This document shows positions 45,407 through 54,024 of a stretch of DNA of 64,000 nucleotides, piece by piece. A model generated the notes under the pieces. That model was given only the letters and a program-made list of their open reading frames with translations. It searched no databases and was not told the origin of the DNA. Origin of the DNA: JAZKBN01 sp040388605 (GTDB lineage Bacteria > Bacteroidota > Bacteroidia > Cytophagales > Flexibacteraceae); NCBI GenBank assembly GCA_040388605.1, contig JAZKBN010000018.1, positions 62,001-126,000 on the forward strand. The letters run 5' to 3'. The number at the start of each line of letters is the position of its first letter. Within the stretch, counting starts at the first letter, position 1. Made by a program: the position numbers and the translations under genes.

Positions 45407-45895
45407 ATGCAAAAAATGCAAACTAAGCTGAAAGCGTTTATCATGATCCTGTTGTTCGCTGTGGCCGCCGGCTGCATGCCTGCCTCAGACACAGTGAATG
45501 CACAGGGTAACACACCTGCGCAGGAAAAGCAAATGCTGCTTGATTATGCCAAAAGTAAAAACCTGACCATAATATCTCTTCCAAGCGGCCTGATGTATGC
45601 CGTTACCAAAGAAGGCACAGGCGCACAGGCTGCTGTCGGAGATAAATCTACTGTTAAATATAATGGTATGTTCGTATCGGGTAAGTCTTTTGAGAACAAC
45701 CAATATACCTTTAATCTGGGCCGCGGCCAGGTAATTGCCGGCTGGGATCAGGGCGTTGTACTTATGAAAGAAGGCGGAAAAGCTGTGTTGCTTATTCCCT
45801 CTTCATTAGGCTACGGCCCTGCAGGCTCTCCGCCTACAATACCCGGCAGCACACCACTTGTATTCGAGGTTGAGCTTGTTTCAACCAAACATTAA
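45407..45895 (+). CDS. Small FKBP-type peptidyl-prolyl isomerase lipoprotein
   Basis: A 162-residue lipoprotein (start ATG 45407 or 45416; lipobox VAAGC). One FKBP domain follows (about 65-160) with VIAGWDQGVVLMKEG and LIPSSLGYGPAGSPPTIPGS. The strand normally holding FDS reads SFENN, so one active-site aspartate is replaced. The segment LLDYAKSKNLTIISLPSGLM shows a close relation to the second half of the preceding gene, so this looks like a copy without the N-terminal domain. It lies 55 bp after the first gene and 134 bp before the third. In Flavobacterium the lipoprotein FKBP GldI supports gliding; that link is only by analogy here. Confidence 0.87.
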   Translation: MQKMQTKLKAFIMILLFAVAAGCMPASDTVNAQGNTPAQEKQMLLDYAKSKNLTIISLPSGLMYAVTKEGTGAQAAVGDKSTVKYNGMFVSGKSFENNQYTFNLGRGQVIAGWDQGVVLMKEGGKAVLLIPSSLGYGPAGSPPTIPGSTPLVFEVELVSTKH

Positions 45896-46029
45896 TATGC
45901 CTTGCAGCTTTTGCCCTTCAATTTAATTTATCGGCAGGCTGAAAAAGGGCAATAAAAACCTTGGGAGCCGGGAACTTCCATTAGGCTTTCTAAATTTTAA
46001 ATTCAATAAAACAGATCAATAACCTCCAA

Positions 46030-46923
46030 ATGCAAAATAAACTGACGGCAGCGCTAATGATTGGGCTGCTCGCCTTTACGGCTGCCTGTAATCAAAATTC
46101 GGGCTCGGGTAAAAAAATAAAGCTGAAATCAGGTATAGAATACCAATTGGTAACCGATGCCGGCGCACGCAAAGCCAAGCATGGCGATTACGTTACTGTA
46201 CACGTTACACAACGTAACCACAAAGATTCGGTGGTAGGTTCAAGCTACCAGCGCGAAAACAAGCCAATAGTGGTTCGTATTGATACCGCTATGTTCAAAA
46301 ACAAGGTGCAGGAAGTTTTCAACTTCATGGGCGCCGGGGACAGCCTGCTTATCTGGGAAGAGTCTGACAGTATTTTCAAAGGCGGACCTTACGATCAGCG
46401 TCCTCCTTTTATTCCTAAGGGCACTAAAATTGCCTACGGCATAAAAGTGGTTAAAGTGGAAAGCCCTACCGAAATGTGGGATAACTACAAAAAAGATCAT
46501 AAGCTTACCAACACGGTAAAAACCGCATCGGGCCTGGAATACCAGATTACCCAACAAGGTACAGGCCCGCTTGCCGCTTCCGGCGATTCTGTTTTGGTAG
46601 GTTACCAAGGTAAATTCTTCGACGACAAAGAATTCGACGCATCTAAACCAGGCGCTCCTTACGGCCTTCTTGTAGACCGCGGCCGCGTAATTAAAGGATG
46701 GGATGAGTTCTTAATGACTGTTCCGGAAGGCACTAAAGCTACTTTAATGATTCCTTATGATTTGGCATACGGTGCACAGGGCTACCCCGGCGGTATTCCG
46801 CCGTTCACCCCGCTTGTATTTGAAATGGATCTTGTGAAGGTATTCCCCAAAGGTGCCGGTGCTGCCCCTAAAGGAGCTGAGCCTAAGGCTGCAGTTGAAG
46901 ACCACAAAGGTCATAAGCATTAA
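46030..46923 (+). CDS. FKBP-type peptidyl-prolyl isomerase lipoprotein with two FKBP-like domains
   Basis: A 297-residue lipoprotein (MQNKLTAALMIGLLAFTAAC, lipobox FTAAC). The first FKBP-like domain (about 30-150) is degenerate, like that of the gene at 44311. The second (about 165-275) keeps VGYQGKFFDDKEFDAS, RVIKGWDEFLMTVPEG and IPYDLAYGAQGYPGGIPPFT. A Gly/Ala/Lys/His tail ends in DHKGHKH, which may bind metal. It closes the three-gene cluster, with a terminator after it. Confidence 0.88.
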   Translation: MQNKLTAALMIGLLAFTAACNQNSGSGKKIKLKSGIEYQLVTDAGARKAKHGDYVTVHVTQRNHKDSVVGSSYQRENKPIVVRIDTAMFKNKVQEVFNFMGAGDSLLIWEESDSIFKGGPYDQRPPFIPKGTKIAYGIKVVKVESPTEMWDNYKKDHKLTNTVKTASGLEYQITQQGTGPLAASGDSVLVGYQGKFFDDKEFDASKPGAPYGLLVDRGRVIKGWDEFLMTVPEGTKATLMIPYDLAYGAQGYPGGIPPFTPLVFEMDLVKVFPKGAGAAPKGAEPKAAVEDHKGHKH

Positions 46924-46956
46924 TAATTACAGGTTTTTAAGCCTGCATCAAAATAC

Positions 46957-46986
46957 ACAAGCACGGGCCGCAAGGTTCGTGCTTGT
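46957..46986 (+). terminator. Terminator after the FKBP cluster
   Basis: A 9-bp stem (ACAAGCACG and CGTGCTTGT) with a smaller GG/CC inner pairing and a GCAA loop, followed by TTTG. Confidence 0.7.
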
Positions 46987-47108
46987 TTTGTTGTAGGGGG
47001 GTAGTAATTTATATTGGTGCAGGTTAAATTTTAAGGTCCTGTTATTAATAATACCCGGCATATTAAATTAACCCTGCATTCAAATAAGCATGTCTGCCTT
47101 CAAATACT

Positions 47109-47116
47109 TAATTTTG
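47109..47116 (+). promoter_or_regulatory. Candidate -7 box of the tandem Ddl gene
   Basis: TAATTTTG, an exact TAnnTTTG match, ending 4 bp before the ATG at 47121. If used, transcription would start at or next to the start codon, giving a leaderless message. No -33 TTTG is clear. Confidence 0.35.
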
Positions 47117-47120
47117 CAGC

Positions 47121-49853
47121 ATGATTAAGGTAGGAGTCTTTTTCGGCGGCATGAGCCGAGAGCGTGAAATTTCGTTTGCCGGCGGGCGCACTGTTATAGA
47201 TAACCTGGACAAAGAACTGTTTGAGCCTGTTCCTATTTTTGTAGACAGCCTTGGCAATTTTATTTTGCCTGACTGGCAGTACGTTTACAAAGGTACAATC
47301 CGTGATTTCTATCCCCCGCTTGATCATGCCGATGCCGGCGGAGCCTCACAGTTCCAGCTGTACATAGAAAACCTTGGCAGGCTTTCTCCCGAAGCCCTGC
47401 AAATAATTATACGCTCCATAGGCCGCCGCATAGAGCCTTCAGAATTCAGCAGCCTGTTTGATTTCGCATTCCTGACCCTGCACGGGCCCTATGGTGAAGA
47501 CGGGAACATACAGGGCCTGCTTGAATGGTATGGCATACCTTATAGCGGCGCAGGAATTCTGCCTTCGGCCATAGGCATTAACAAATTGCTGCAAAGAGAT
47601 TTAATGCAGCGGGCCGGGTTCCGCCGTCCAAGGCATCATGAAATAAGCCGTGAAAGCTGGCAAACTGCGCCTAACCGCAATTTTGTAATTAAACACGCGC
47701 TGATACAGGTGGGCTTGCCCATGGTGGTAAAAAGCCCGGCCCAAGGCAGCTCAATTGGCGTAACCGTTATTCACACCTCCAACGAAAAAGAAATCACCGA
47801 TGCCATTAACCGCTCCTTCTTTATCCGCGAGGTTGAAAAGGCAGATTGGCAGCGCATGGGCGATTTTGAGCGCGTGGCTTATGTGCGCAGCCTTACCGAT
47901 ATACGTGAAGGCATAGGCATGCCTGTTATGCTCTTCTGCAAAGGCAGCACCTACGACGGCCGAGCCATTTACCACCCCGGCAAATTACTATCTGCCCTGA
48001 ATGCCAATGATTGGAACGGCACCATGCGCATTGAAAGTACAGAGGGTGAAAACAGCGTACTGTTTGAAAGCTTTATAAAGGGCCGCGAATTCAGCTGCAT
48101 TGTTATACAGCTTGAGAACGGTCAGCCTATTGCCCTGCCCCCTACCGAGATTATTAAAACCGGTTCGGTGTATGATTACCGAAGCAAATACCTGCCGGGA
48201 ATCAGCCGCAAGGTTACCCCCATAGATTTGCCCGCAGAGCAGATTAACCAAATCAAGGAACAGTGCACCAAGCTTTTCGAAGACCTGCACTTTAACGTGT
48301 ATGCCCGTATAGACGGTTTTATAAACGAGCGCGGAGAGGTATTCCTGAACGATCCGAACACGACATCGGGCATGCTGCCGAGCAGCTTCTTTTTCCACCA
48401 GGCTGCCGAAATCGGGCTTAACCCCAGCACTTTCTTAACCTATATTATCCGGACTTCTTTATCGGAAAGGGCTAAATCAGGCAAGCATATTCATAAGACT
48501 ATCGGCCTGCTCAATACCCTGGACCAAAGTATTGCAGACCAAAAAACACGCAGCGGCGGTAAAACCCGGGTAGGTGTAATTATGGGCGGCTATAGCTCTG
48601 AAAGGCATATTTCGGTTGAAAGCGGGCGCAATATTTATGAAAAGCTGGCCGGCAGCGGCAAGTACGAACCCTTCCCTATCTTCCTTACAGGCAACGAAAT
48701 CAGGCATGACCTCTACCTGATACCGGTAAACGTAATGCTGAAAGACAATGCCGATGATATAAAGGAAAAGCTCGACGGACGAGCACGTGTGCACCCTGCC
48801 CTGCTTCAAATTCGTGAGGAAGCTTCTTCTGTAACCGAAAAGTACGTGCATCACCCATTGGAACGTGCGCGTAAAATTACCTATAAGGAATTAAGCACCC
48901 TTGTCGACAGTGTGTTTATCGCCCTGCATGGTCGACCGGGTGAAGACGGTGTTGTTCAGGAAAAACTGGAACGTTACGGTATTCCCTATAACGGCTCCGG
49001 CCCTGAAAGCAGCCGCATTACCATTAACAAGTACGAAACCAACGAGCTGCTGGGCAGCCGCGGCATATCGGTGGCGAGGCATACCTCCGTTTTTGCCAAA
49101 GAATGGAACGCCGATAAAGCCGGCTGCATTGCATCGCTTGAAAAGGAATATACATACCCCATCATTGCCAAGCCCCTTGACGATGGCTGTAGTTCGGCTG
49201 TTAAGAAAATAAACAACAGGGAAGAGCTTGAAGCATTTGCCGAGCTTATTTTCCGCAAAGTGGGTCGCCTTGAGCCTGCCGCCGCCAAATTGCTTAACCT
49301 GCGCGAGAACGAAGAATTCCCGTTTAAAGACAGGTTTATGGTTGAAACCCTCATAAGCCGCGAAGGCGCAAGCCATTTTCTTGAAATTACAGGCGGCCTG
49401 TTAACCAAATATGATAAAGCAGGCAAGCGCGTTTACGAGGTTTTTGAACCAAGCGAAACCCTTGCATCGGGCGAGGTGCTTTCTTTAGAGGAAAAATTCC
49501 TGGCCGGCGAAGGCCAGAACATAACCCCGGCAAGGTTTGCAGCCGATAAGAATGCGCAAAAGAAAATATCTGAGCAGGTACGAGCCACGCTAAAAACGGT
49601 AGCTGAAATATTGGACGTGGAAGGCTACGCCCGTATTGATGCCTTTGTCCGTATTTTCCCCGACAACCGGGCTGAAACAATAATTATCGAGGTGAACTCA
49701 TTACCCGGAATGACACCTGCCACCGTAATTTTCCACCAGGCAGCTATTGCCGGATACCGCCCCGATAAGTTTATAGATGCAATACTTGATTACGGTCTTA
49801 AACGCAGCCGCCAGGGCACAAAACAGGTTTCTGCCGAAGACATGCAGGATTAA
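47121..49853 (+). CDS. Tandem D-alanine--D-alanine ligase (two ATP-grasp halves fused)
   Basis: A 910-residue protein of two complete Ddl-type halves (about 1-450 and 482-895) joined by a short basic linker; ordinary Ddl is about 310-380 residues. Half 1 has MSREREIS (E14), HGPYGEDG, VVKSPAQGSSIG (K204, S210), SKY (K356, Y357), YARIDGF (R396, D398) and LNDPNTTSGM (D411, N413), with an insert at about 232-315. Half 2 has YSSERHIS (E494), HGRPGEDG, AKPLDDGCSSAV (K684, C690), EEKF (K792, F793), YARIDAF (R838, D840) and IIEVNSLPGM (E857, N859). The classical triad Glu-Ser-Tyr is intact in half 1 and is Glu-Cys-Phe in half 2. Half 1 likely supplies D-Ala-D-Ala to MurF; the role of half 2 is open. 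The frame is continuous with no sign of a frameshift. Confidence 0.9.
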   Translation: MIKVGVFFGGMSREREISFAGGRTVIDNLDKELFEPVPIFVDSLGNFILPDWQYVYKGTIRDFYPPLDHADAGGASQFQLYIENLGRLSPEALQIIIRSIGRRIEPSEFSSLFDFAFLTLHGPYGEDGNIQGLLEWYGIPYSGAGILPSAIGINKLLQRDLMQRAGFRRPRHHEISRESWQTAPNRNFVIKHALIQVGLPMVVKSPAQGSSIGVTVIHTSNEKEITDAINRSFFIREVEKADWQRMGDFERVAYVRSLTDIREGIGMPVMLFCKGSTYDGRAIYHPGKLLSALNANDWNGTMRIESTEGENSVLFESFIKGREFSCIVIQLENGQPIALPPTEIIKTGSVYDYRSKYLPGISRKVTPIDLPAEQINQIKEQCTKLFEDLHFNVYARIDGFINERGEVFLNDPNTTSGMLPSSFFFHQAAEIGLNPSTFLTYIIRTSLSERAKSGKHIHKTIGLLNTLDQSIADQKTRSGGKTRVGVIMGGYSSERHISVESGRNIYEKLAGSGKYEPFPIFLTGNEIRHDLYLIPVNVMLKDNADDIKEKLDGRARVHPALLQIREEASSVTEKYVHHPLERARKITYKELSTLVDSVFIALHGRPGEDGVVQEKLERYGIPYNGSGPESSRITINKYETNELLGSRGISVARHTSVFAKEWNADKAGCIASLEKEYTYPIIAKPLDDGCSSAVKKINNREELEAFAELIFRKVGRLEPAAAKLLNLRENEEFPFKDRFMVETLISREGASHFLEITGGLLTKYDKAGKRVYEVFEPSETLASGEVLSLEEKFLAGEGQNITPARFAADKNAQKKISEQVRATLKTVAEILDVEGYARIDAFVRIFPDNRAETIIIEVNSLPGMTPATVIFHQAAIAGYRPDKFIDAILDYGLKRSRQGTKQVSAEDMQD

Positions 49854-50004
49854 TGCACTCCCCTTAAACATCAGCTGTTTATAAGGTCAAAAACCGGCTC
49901 GCCGAATGTCACCGGAATTTGGCATTTAGTTCAGCAGGTATTAAATTGGCAATACTAAACTGTATCATTAATCAATTGACCCATTAAGGGAGAAAGAAAC
50001 AGAT

Positions 50005-50424
50005 TTGAAAAAGGATATTGAATTTCCGAAGGTACAGAATGTATCGGTAGCTGTTGTACAAAAGCCGGATGCGGAAGGCGATGGTTTCGATTGGGTGGTT
50101 TACCTCCTGAATAATAACGATTTCCCTTTGGCAAACGTCTTGGTTGCCAGCAAAGGCTACGGCTTGCTTGAAAACGGTGAGCAGCAAAAAACCGGGGTGC
50201 TCAGGCACATGATTCAAACCGTGGCCCCCCACGATTACGCCATTATTGAACGTATAGACCCGCAGGTTTTCCACCTCACTAACGAGTACTTTGTAACTTA
50301 TTACGAAGGCAATTTCGGTACTAAAATCTATGATAAGAAATTCCTCTTTGTACCCGAAAGCATAGTGGAAGAAAACCTGAGCTATATTCCGCAGATTGAA
50401 TTAAAGGGCATTTTGCACGATTAA
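50005..50424 (+). CDS. Small conserved protein, function unknown, TTG start
   Basis: A 139-residue soluble beta-rich protein (KDIEFPKVQNVSVAVVQK; VAPHDYAIIERIDPQVFHLT; KKFLFVPESIVEENLSYIPQ). It begins with TTG at 50005, and a purine-rich AGGGAGA lies 9-17 bp upstream, one of the few Shine-Dalgarno-like sites seen here, which supports that start. No signal peptide, membrane segment or known motif. The even length and conservation of charged pairs suggest a real gene, and the convergent terminator follows it. I cannot name the family. Confidence 0.7.
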   Translation: MKKDIEFPKVQNVSVAVVQKPDAEGDGFDWVVYLLNNNDFPLANVLVASKGYGLLENGEQQKTGVLRHMIQTVAPHDYAIIERIDPQVFHLTNEYFVTYYEGNFGTKIYDKKFLFVPESIVEENLSYIPQIELKGILHD

Positions 50425-50514
50425 GCAATTGTGCAGGTTTGTGATCTAACCGGATTTCAAATGCTATGCTGCTAACCGGAAAGAGCAAGTTCTGCTAAAT
50501 CCAGGTACCGAAAA

Positions 50515-50552
50515 CAAAAAAATCACGGCGTTTGAGCACCGTGATTTTTTTT
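50515..50552. terminator. Bidirectional terminator
   Basis: Stem AAAAATCACGG with its complement CCGTGATTTTT, about 12-base loop, T-run on one side and A-run on the other, between the convergent genes ending at 50424 and 50598. Confidence 0.8.
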
Positions 50553-50597
50553 ATTTTAAAGAGCCTTGTATATAAAGAAGAGTAAGGCAAGTGCCCC

Positions 50598-51623
50598 TTA
50601 GCTCATCAGTATACCTTTATAATGCTCAAGGTTTTTCAGCGTAATACCGGTTCCGCGAACTACGGCGCGTAAGGGGTCTTCGGCAACGTGGCAGGCAAGC
50701 TTGGTTTTACGTTCAAGGCGTTTATCAAGGCCACGCAGAAGCGCTCCGCCGCCTGTAAGGTAAATACCTTTTTCATAAATATCGGCGCTCAGCTCAGGCG
50801 GACAAACTTCCAAAGCCTTTAATACCGCTTCCTCAATTTTCGCTACAGATTTATCTATGGCATGGAAAATTTCCTGGTACGGTAAACGCACCAGCTTGGG
50901 CAGGCCTGTCATTAAATCGCGTCCGCGGACCTCGTAGTCAGGCGGTGGGTTTTCAAGCTCCTGCAAAGCCGAGCCTACGTTAATCTTAATGGTTTCAGCC
51001 GAACGCTCACCAACGGCAAGGTTATGCTGGCGGCGCATGTAGTCAACAATATCCTTTGTAAACACATCGCCGGCAACTTTTATACTTTCATCGCCTACAA
51101 TACCGCTGAGGGCTATAACGGCAATTTCAGTAGTACCGCCGCCTATATCCACTATAATAGAACCTACAGGTTGCTCTATATCTATTCCTATGCCTATGGC
51201 AGCTGCCAGGGGCTCGTGAATCATATAAACTTCCTTAGCGCCGGCATGTTCGCAGCTGTCTTTAACTGCACGTTTTTCCACTTCGGTAATACCGCTTGGT
51301 ATGCAAACCACCATGCGGTGCGAAGGCGACAGTATACCGTTGCCCTTGCTGATCATCTTTATCATACCGCGAATCATTTGTTCGGCGGCGGTAAAGTCAG
51401 CAATTACCCCGTCTTTGAGGGGGCGAATGGTTTTAATGTTTTCGTGCACCTTCTCGTGCATCTGCATGGCTTTATTGCCTATTGCGAGCACCTTACCGGT
51501 TAGTTTATCAATAGCAATAATGGATGGTTCATCAACCACTATTTTATCTTTATGAATAATGAGGGTATTAGCGGTACCCAAGTCAATGGCAATGTCGCTG
51601 GTAAAGAAATCGAAAAATCCCAT
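50598..51623 (-). CDS. mreB: Rod-shape actin MreB
   Basis: A 341-residue bacterial actin that organises peptidoglycan elongation below the inner membrane. Phosphate-binding loops: IAIDLGTANTLIIH (about 10-23) and SIIVDIGGGTTEIAVIAL (about 155-172), and near the end LTGGGALLRGLDKRLE. The short N-terminus MGFFDFFTSDIA is the membrane-binding amphipathic type. purH lies 106 bp upstream on the same strand. No mreC or mreD follows: the next gene downstream is convergent, behind a terminator. Confidence 0.95.
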   Translation of the reverse strand: MGFFDFFTSDIAIDLGTANTLIIHKDKIVVDEPSIIAIDKLTGKVLAIGNKAMQMHEKVHENIKTIRPLKDGVIADFTAAEQMIRGMIKMISKGNGILSPSHRMVVCIPSGITEVEKRAVKDSCEHAGAKEVYMIHEPLAAAIGIGIDIEQPVGSIIVDIGGGTTEIAVIALSGIVGDESIKVAGDVFTKDIVDYMRRQHNLAVGERSAETIKINVGSALQELENPPPDYEVRGRDLMTGLPKLVRLPYQEIFHAIDKSVAKIEEAVLKALEVCPPELSADIYEKGIYLTGGGALLRGLDKRLERKTKLACHVAEDPLRAVVRGTGITLKNLEHYKGILMS

Positions 51624-51729
51624 ATTTCGGATTTCCGTCCTCGGCTTTTGTAAGGGCGGGTATTTATATTTTGTGTAGGAGGTACGTTTTATGGGTTACC
51701 TGTGCATGCCGGGTGGCCTGCGCAGGTAA

Positions 51730-53259
51730 TTAATGCTTAAAGTGCCGTGTGCCTGTAATTACCATGGCCATGCCAAGGGAATTACATTTATCTATGCTCT
51801 CCTGGTCTCTTAAAGAGCCGCCGGGCTGTATTACCGCTGTAATGCCTGCTTTACCTGCTATCTCGACACAGTCGGGAAAAGGGAAAAAGGCATCGGAAGC
51901 CATAACGGCGCCGTTGAGGTCAAAATCGTTCAGGCGGGCTTTTTCAATGGCCTGCTTGAGGGCGTCAACACGGTTGGTCTGCCCTGTTCCGCTGGCCAGC
52001 AGCTGGCCTTCACGGGCCAGGACTATGGCATTGCTTTTTGTATGCTTACAAATTTTAGCTGCAAAAAGCAGCCCCTTCAATTCATCCTCGTTCGGACTGC
52101 GTTTAGTAACGGGTTGCAGGTCTTCACGTGTTTCGGTTTTAAGGTCGGCATCCTGTATGGCAACACCACCCATTAAGGTTTTAATTTGCTTTTGCAGGGG
52201 CGCATTGGCGCGGCGCTTCAGCAAAATGCGGTTCTTCTTGCTTTTAAGCAGTTCCAATGCTTCGGGCTCGTAATCAGGCGCAGTAAGCACCTCGAAGAAA
52301 AGCATATTCAGCTCCTGCGCGCAGGCCATATCAATTTTACTGTTGCTTACAATTACGCCGCCGAAAGCCGAAATCGGGTCGGCAGTAAGGGCGTTTTTAT
52401 AAGCCCGGGCTGCACTGTGGGCGGTAGCTACACCGCAGGCATTTGTATGCTTTATTATGGCAAACGTAACGCCGGGCGTATCTGCGAACTCATCAATAAG
52501 GGCAAGCGAGGCATCAATATCAACCAGGTTATTGTAGCTGATTGCTTTACCGTGCAATTGCTCCGGTACCGATGCAACATCAGCAAAGAACTCGGCATTT
52601 TGATGCGGGTTCTCGCCGTAGCGCAGGCTTTCCCCTTTGCGGAGGCTGTACTTGTACACCGGCATTTGCTCGGTTCTGTTGAACCAATTAAAAATGGCGG
52701 TATCGTAATGAGAGCTCGTGTCAAAAGCTTTGGCAGCATAATTACGGCGCTGCAAAAGGGTGGTTTCGCAACCCTGCTCCAGAATTGCCAAAACATCGGC
52801 ATATTGGTCGCGGTCAGAAACTATGAGCACATCGTTAAAATTCTTGGCCGCAGCCCGAATCAGCGATATGCCTCCGATATCTATTTTCTCTATAATCTCC
52901 TCGTCTGTTCCGCCTGCAGCCACTGTGGCTTCAAAGGGATATAGGTCAACTATAACGAGATCTATAGGGGGAATGCTGTGTATTGCAGCCTCTTTTGCAT
53001 CTTCAGCATGGTTTCTGCGCTGCAATATGCCGCCGAACACCTTGGGATGAAGGGTTTTAACCCTGCCGCCGAAAATGGAAGGATAACCTGTAAGGTCGTC
53101 AACGGGCTGAACAGGAATGCCCAGCCTGGTAATAAAATCAAGGGTTCCGCCGGTGCTTACAAGGCTTACGCCATGTGAATGCAAGGCTCTTACAAGGGGC
53201 TCAAGGCCCTCCTTATGATAGACGGAAAGTAATGCGGAGGAAATTTTCTGCTTCTGCAT
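51730..53259 (-). CDS. purH: Bifunctional AICAR formyltransferase / IMP cyclohydrolase
   Basis: A 509-residue enzyme doing the last two steps of de novo IMP synthesis. The N-terminal cyclohydrolase domain has SVYHKEGLEPLVRAL, LVSTGGTLDFI and GGRVKTLHPKVFGGIL; the C-terminal formyltransferase domain has LRYGENPHQNAEFF, IIKHTNACGVA and SDAFFPFPDCVEIAGKAG, ending in GTRHFKH. Length is typical. mreB is downstream on the same strand. Confidence 0.96.
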   Translation of the reverse strand: MQKQKISSALLSVYHKEGLEPLVRALHSHGVSLVSTGGTLDFITRLGIPVQPVDDLTGYPSIFGGRVKTLHPKVFGGILQRRNHAEDAKEAAIHSIPPIDLVIVDLYPFEATVAAGGTDEEIIEKIDIGGISLIRAAAKNFNDVLIVSDRDQYADVLAILEQGCETTLLQRRNYAAKAFDTSSHYDTAIFNWFNRTEQMPVYKYSLRKGESLRYGENPHQNAEFFADVASVPEQLHGKAISYNNLVDIDASLALIDEFADTPGVTFAIIKHTNACGVATAHSAARAYKNALTADPISAFGGVIVSNSKIDMACAQELNMLFFEVLTAPDYEPEALELLKSKKNRILLKRRANAPLQKQIKTLMGGVAIQDADLKTETREDLQPVTKRSPNEDELKGLLFAAKICKHTKSNAIVLAREGQLLASGTGQTNRVDALKQAIEKARLNDFDLNGAVMASDAFFPFPDCVEIAGKAGITAVIQPGGSLRDQESIDKCNSLGMAMVITGTRHFKH

Positions 53260-53295
53260 GATTTGGGCTGTTGCCCGGGGCAGGAATTAAGCAGG

Positions 53296-53303
53296 CAAAG
53301 GTA
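53296..53303 (-). promoter_or_regulatory. Candidate -7 box of purH
   Basis: TACCTTTG on the minus strand, an exact consensus match, 36 bp upstream of the purH ATG. A CAAA (minus-strand TTTG) lies 15 bp further upstream, a shorter spacing than usual. Confidence 0.45.
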
Positions 53304-53387
53304 AGGAAAATTCAGCCGCAAAGGCTGAAAAATTCAAGGCTGAGCGATTAATAAACCGGAACGGCAATAATGGGAGTTTAATGCAAT

Positions 53388-53999
53388 TTAAGCCTGTAAG
53401 GCAACAGCCAAATTGTGACAAGCATTTACCTCTTCTGCAAGCATGGAGTAACTTACAGGTTTACAGTTTCGTTGTAACACCTTTAGCGATATTGAACCGC
53501 TGCTGCCATATTCGGCATTGAGGAAAGGGGTACTCAATACATAAAACTCCCATTGCCCTAAATCTAACAGGTTTGCAGTGGTTTTATCGGCATTGTGAAA
53601 CAGGCAGAAAACATACACATTGGCAGTTCTGGCCGGCAGTTCAACGTAAACATTTGTTTCATAGCTGTATTCACGTGCCGGCTTAATGCTGAACCTGATT
53701 TTAGATGGTTTTCTTTGCTCCCACGATTGCAGGTAAGCCGCTGATTTAACCTCTGTTTTAATGCCTTCCCGACTCAGCAGATCAAAAGAATCCCACTCCC
53801 TGCGAAATTGACTTACATCGGAACCTAGGGCAGTTGCAACAATGAACTCCGCAAAGCGCCCGCGGGTGGCATTGCTCAGTAAATCAGACAGGCTCCATTG
53901 CCAAAAATGCAACAATGTAAATGGTAATACCTCGCCTGAATGAAACAGCGATTCTGAACCGGTCTTAAGGTTTGCCCCATAGCCCGCTTTAGGGTTCAT
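53388..53999 (-). CDS. Putative PD-(D/E)XK-fold protein
   Basis: A 203-residue soluble protein. The run TRGRFAEFIVATALG (about 46-60), then EWDSFDLLSREGIKTEVKSA with a following AYLQSW, has the order of an E, D, E-x-K nuclease core (the last being EVK). Later come TANVYVFCLFHNADKTTANL and QWEFYVLST. It fits a family of small PD-(D/E)XK-like proteins known in many bacteria, role unclear (restriction-like or DNA-processing). It has no partner modification gene nearby. The next gene upstream on the same strand, at 54025, ends 25 bp before it. Confidence 0.65.
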   Translation of the reverse strand: MNPKAGYGANLKTGSESLFHSGEVLPFTLLHFWQWSLSDLLSNATRGRFAEFIVATALGSDVSQFRREWDSFDLLSREGIKTEVKSAAYLQSWEQRKPSKIRFSIKPAREYSYETNVYVELPARTANVYVFCLFHNADKTTANLLDLGQWEFYVLSTPFLNAEYGSSGSISLKVLQRNCKPVSYSMLAEEVNACHNLAVALQA

Positions 54000-54024
54000 A
54001 AAACAGAATTATTTAACATATAAC

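Noticed and set aside
47121..49853. Two separate ddl genes joined by a sequencing error
   Set aside because: The frame is continuous through a plausible linker (about 450-482) with no stop, start or shift signal between halves.
52186..52944. 252-codon plus-strand frame inside purH
   Set aside because: Antisense shadow; purH motifs on the minus strand are unambiguous.
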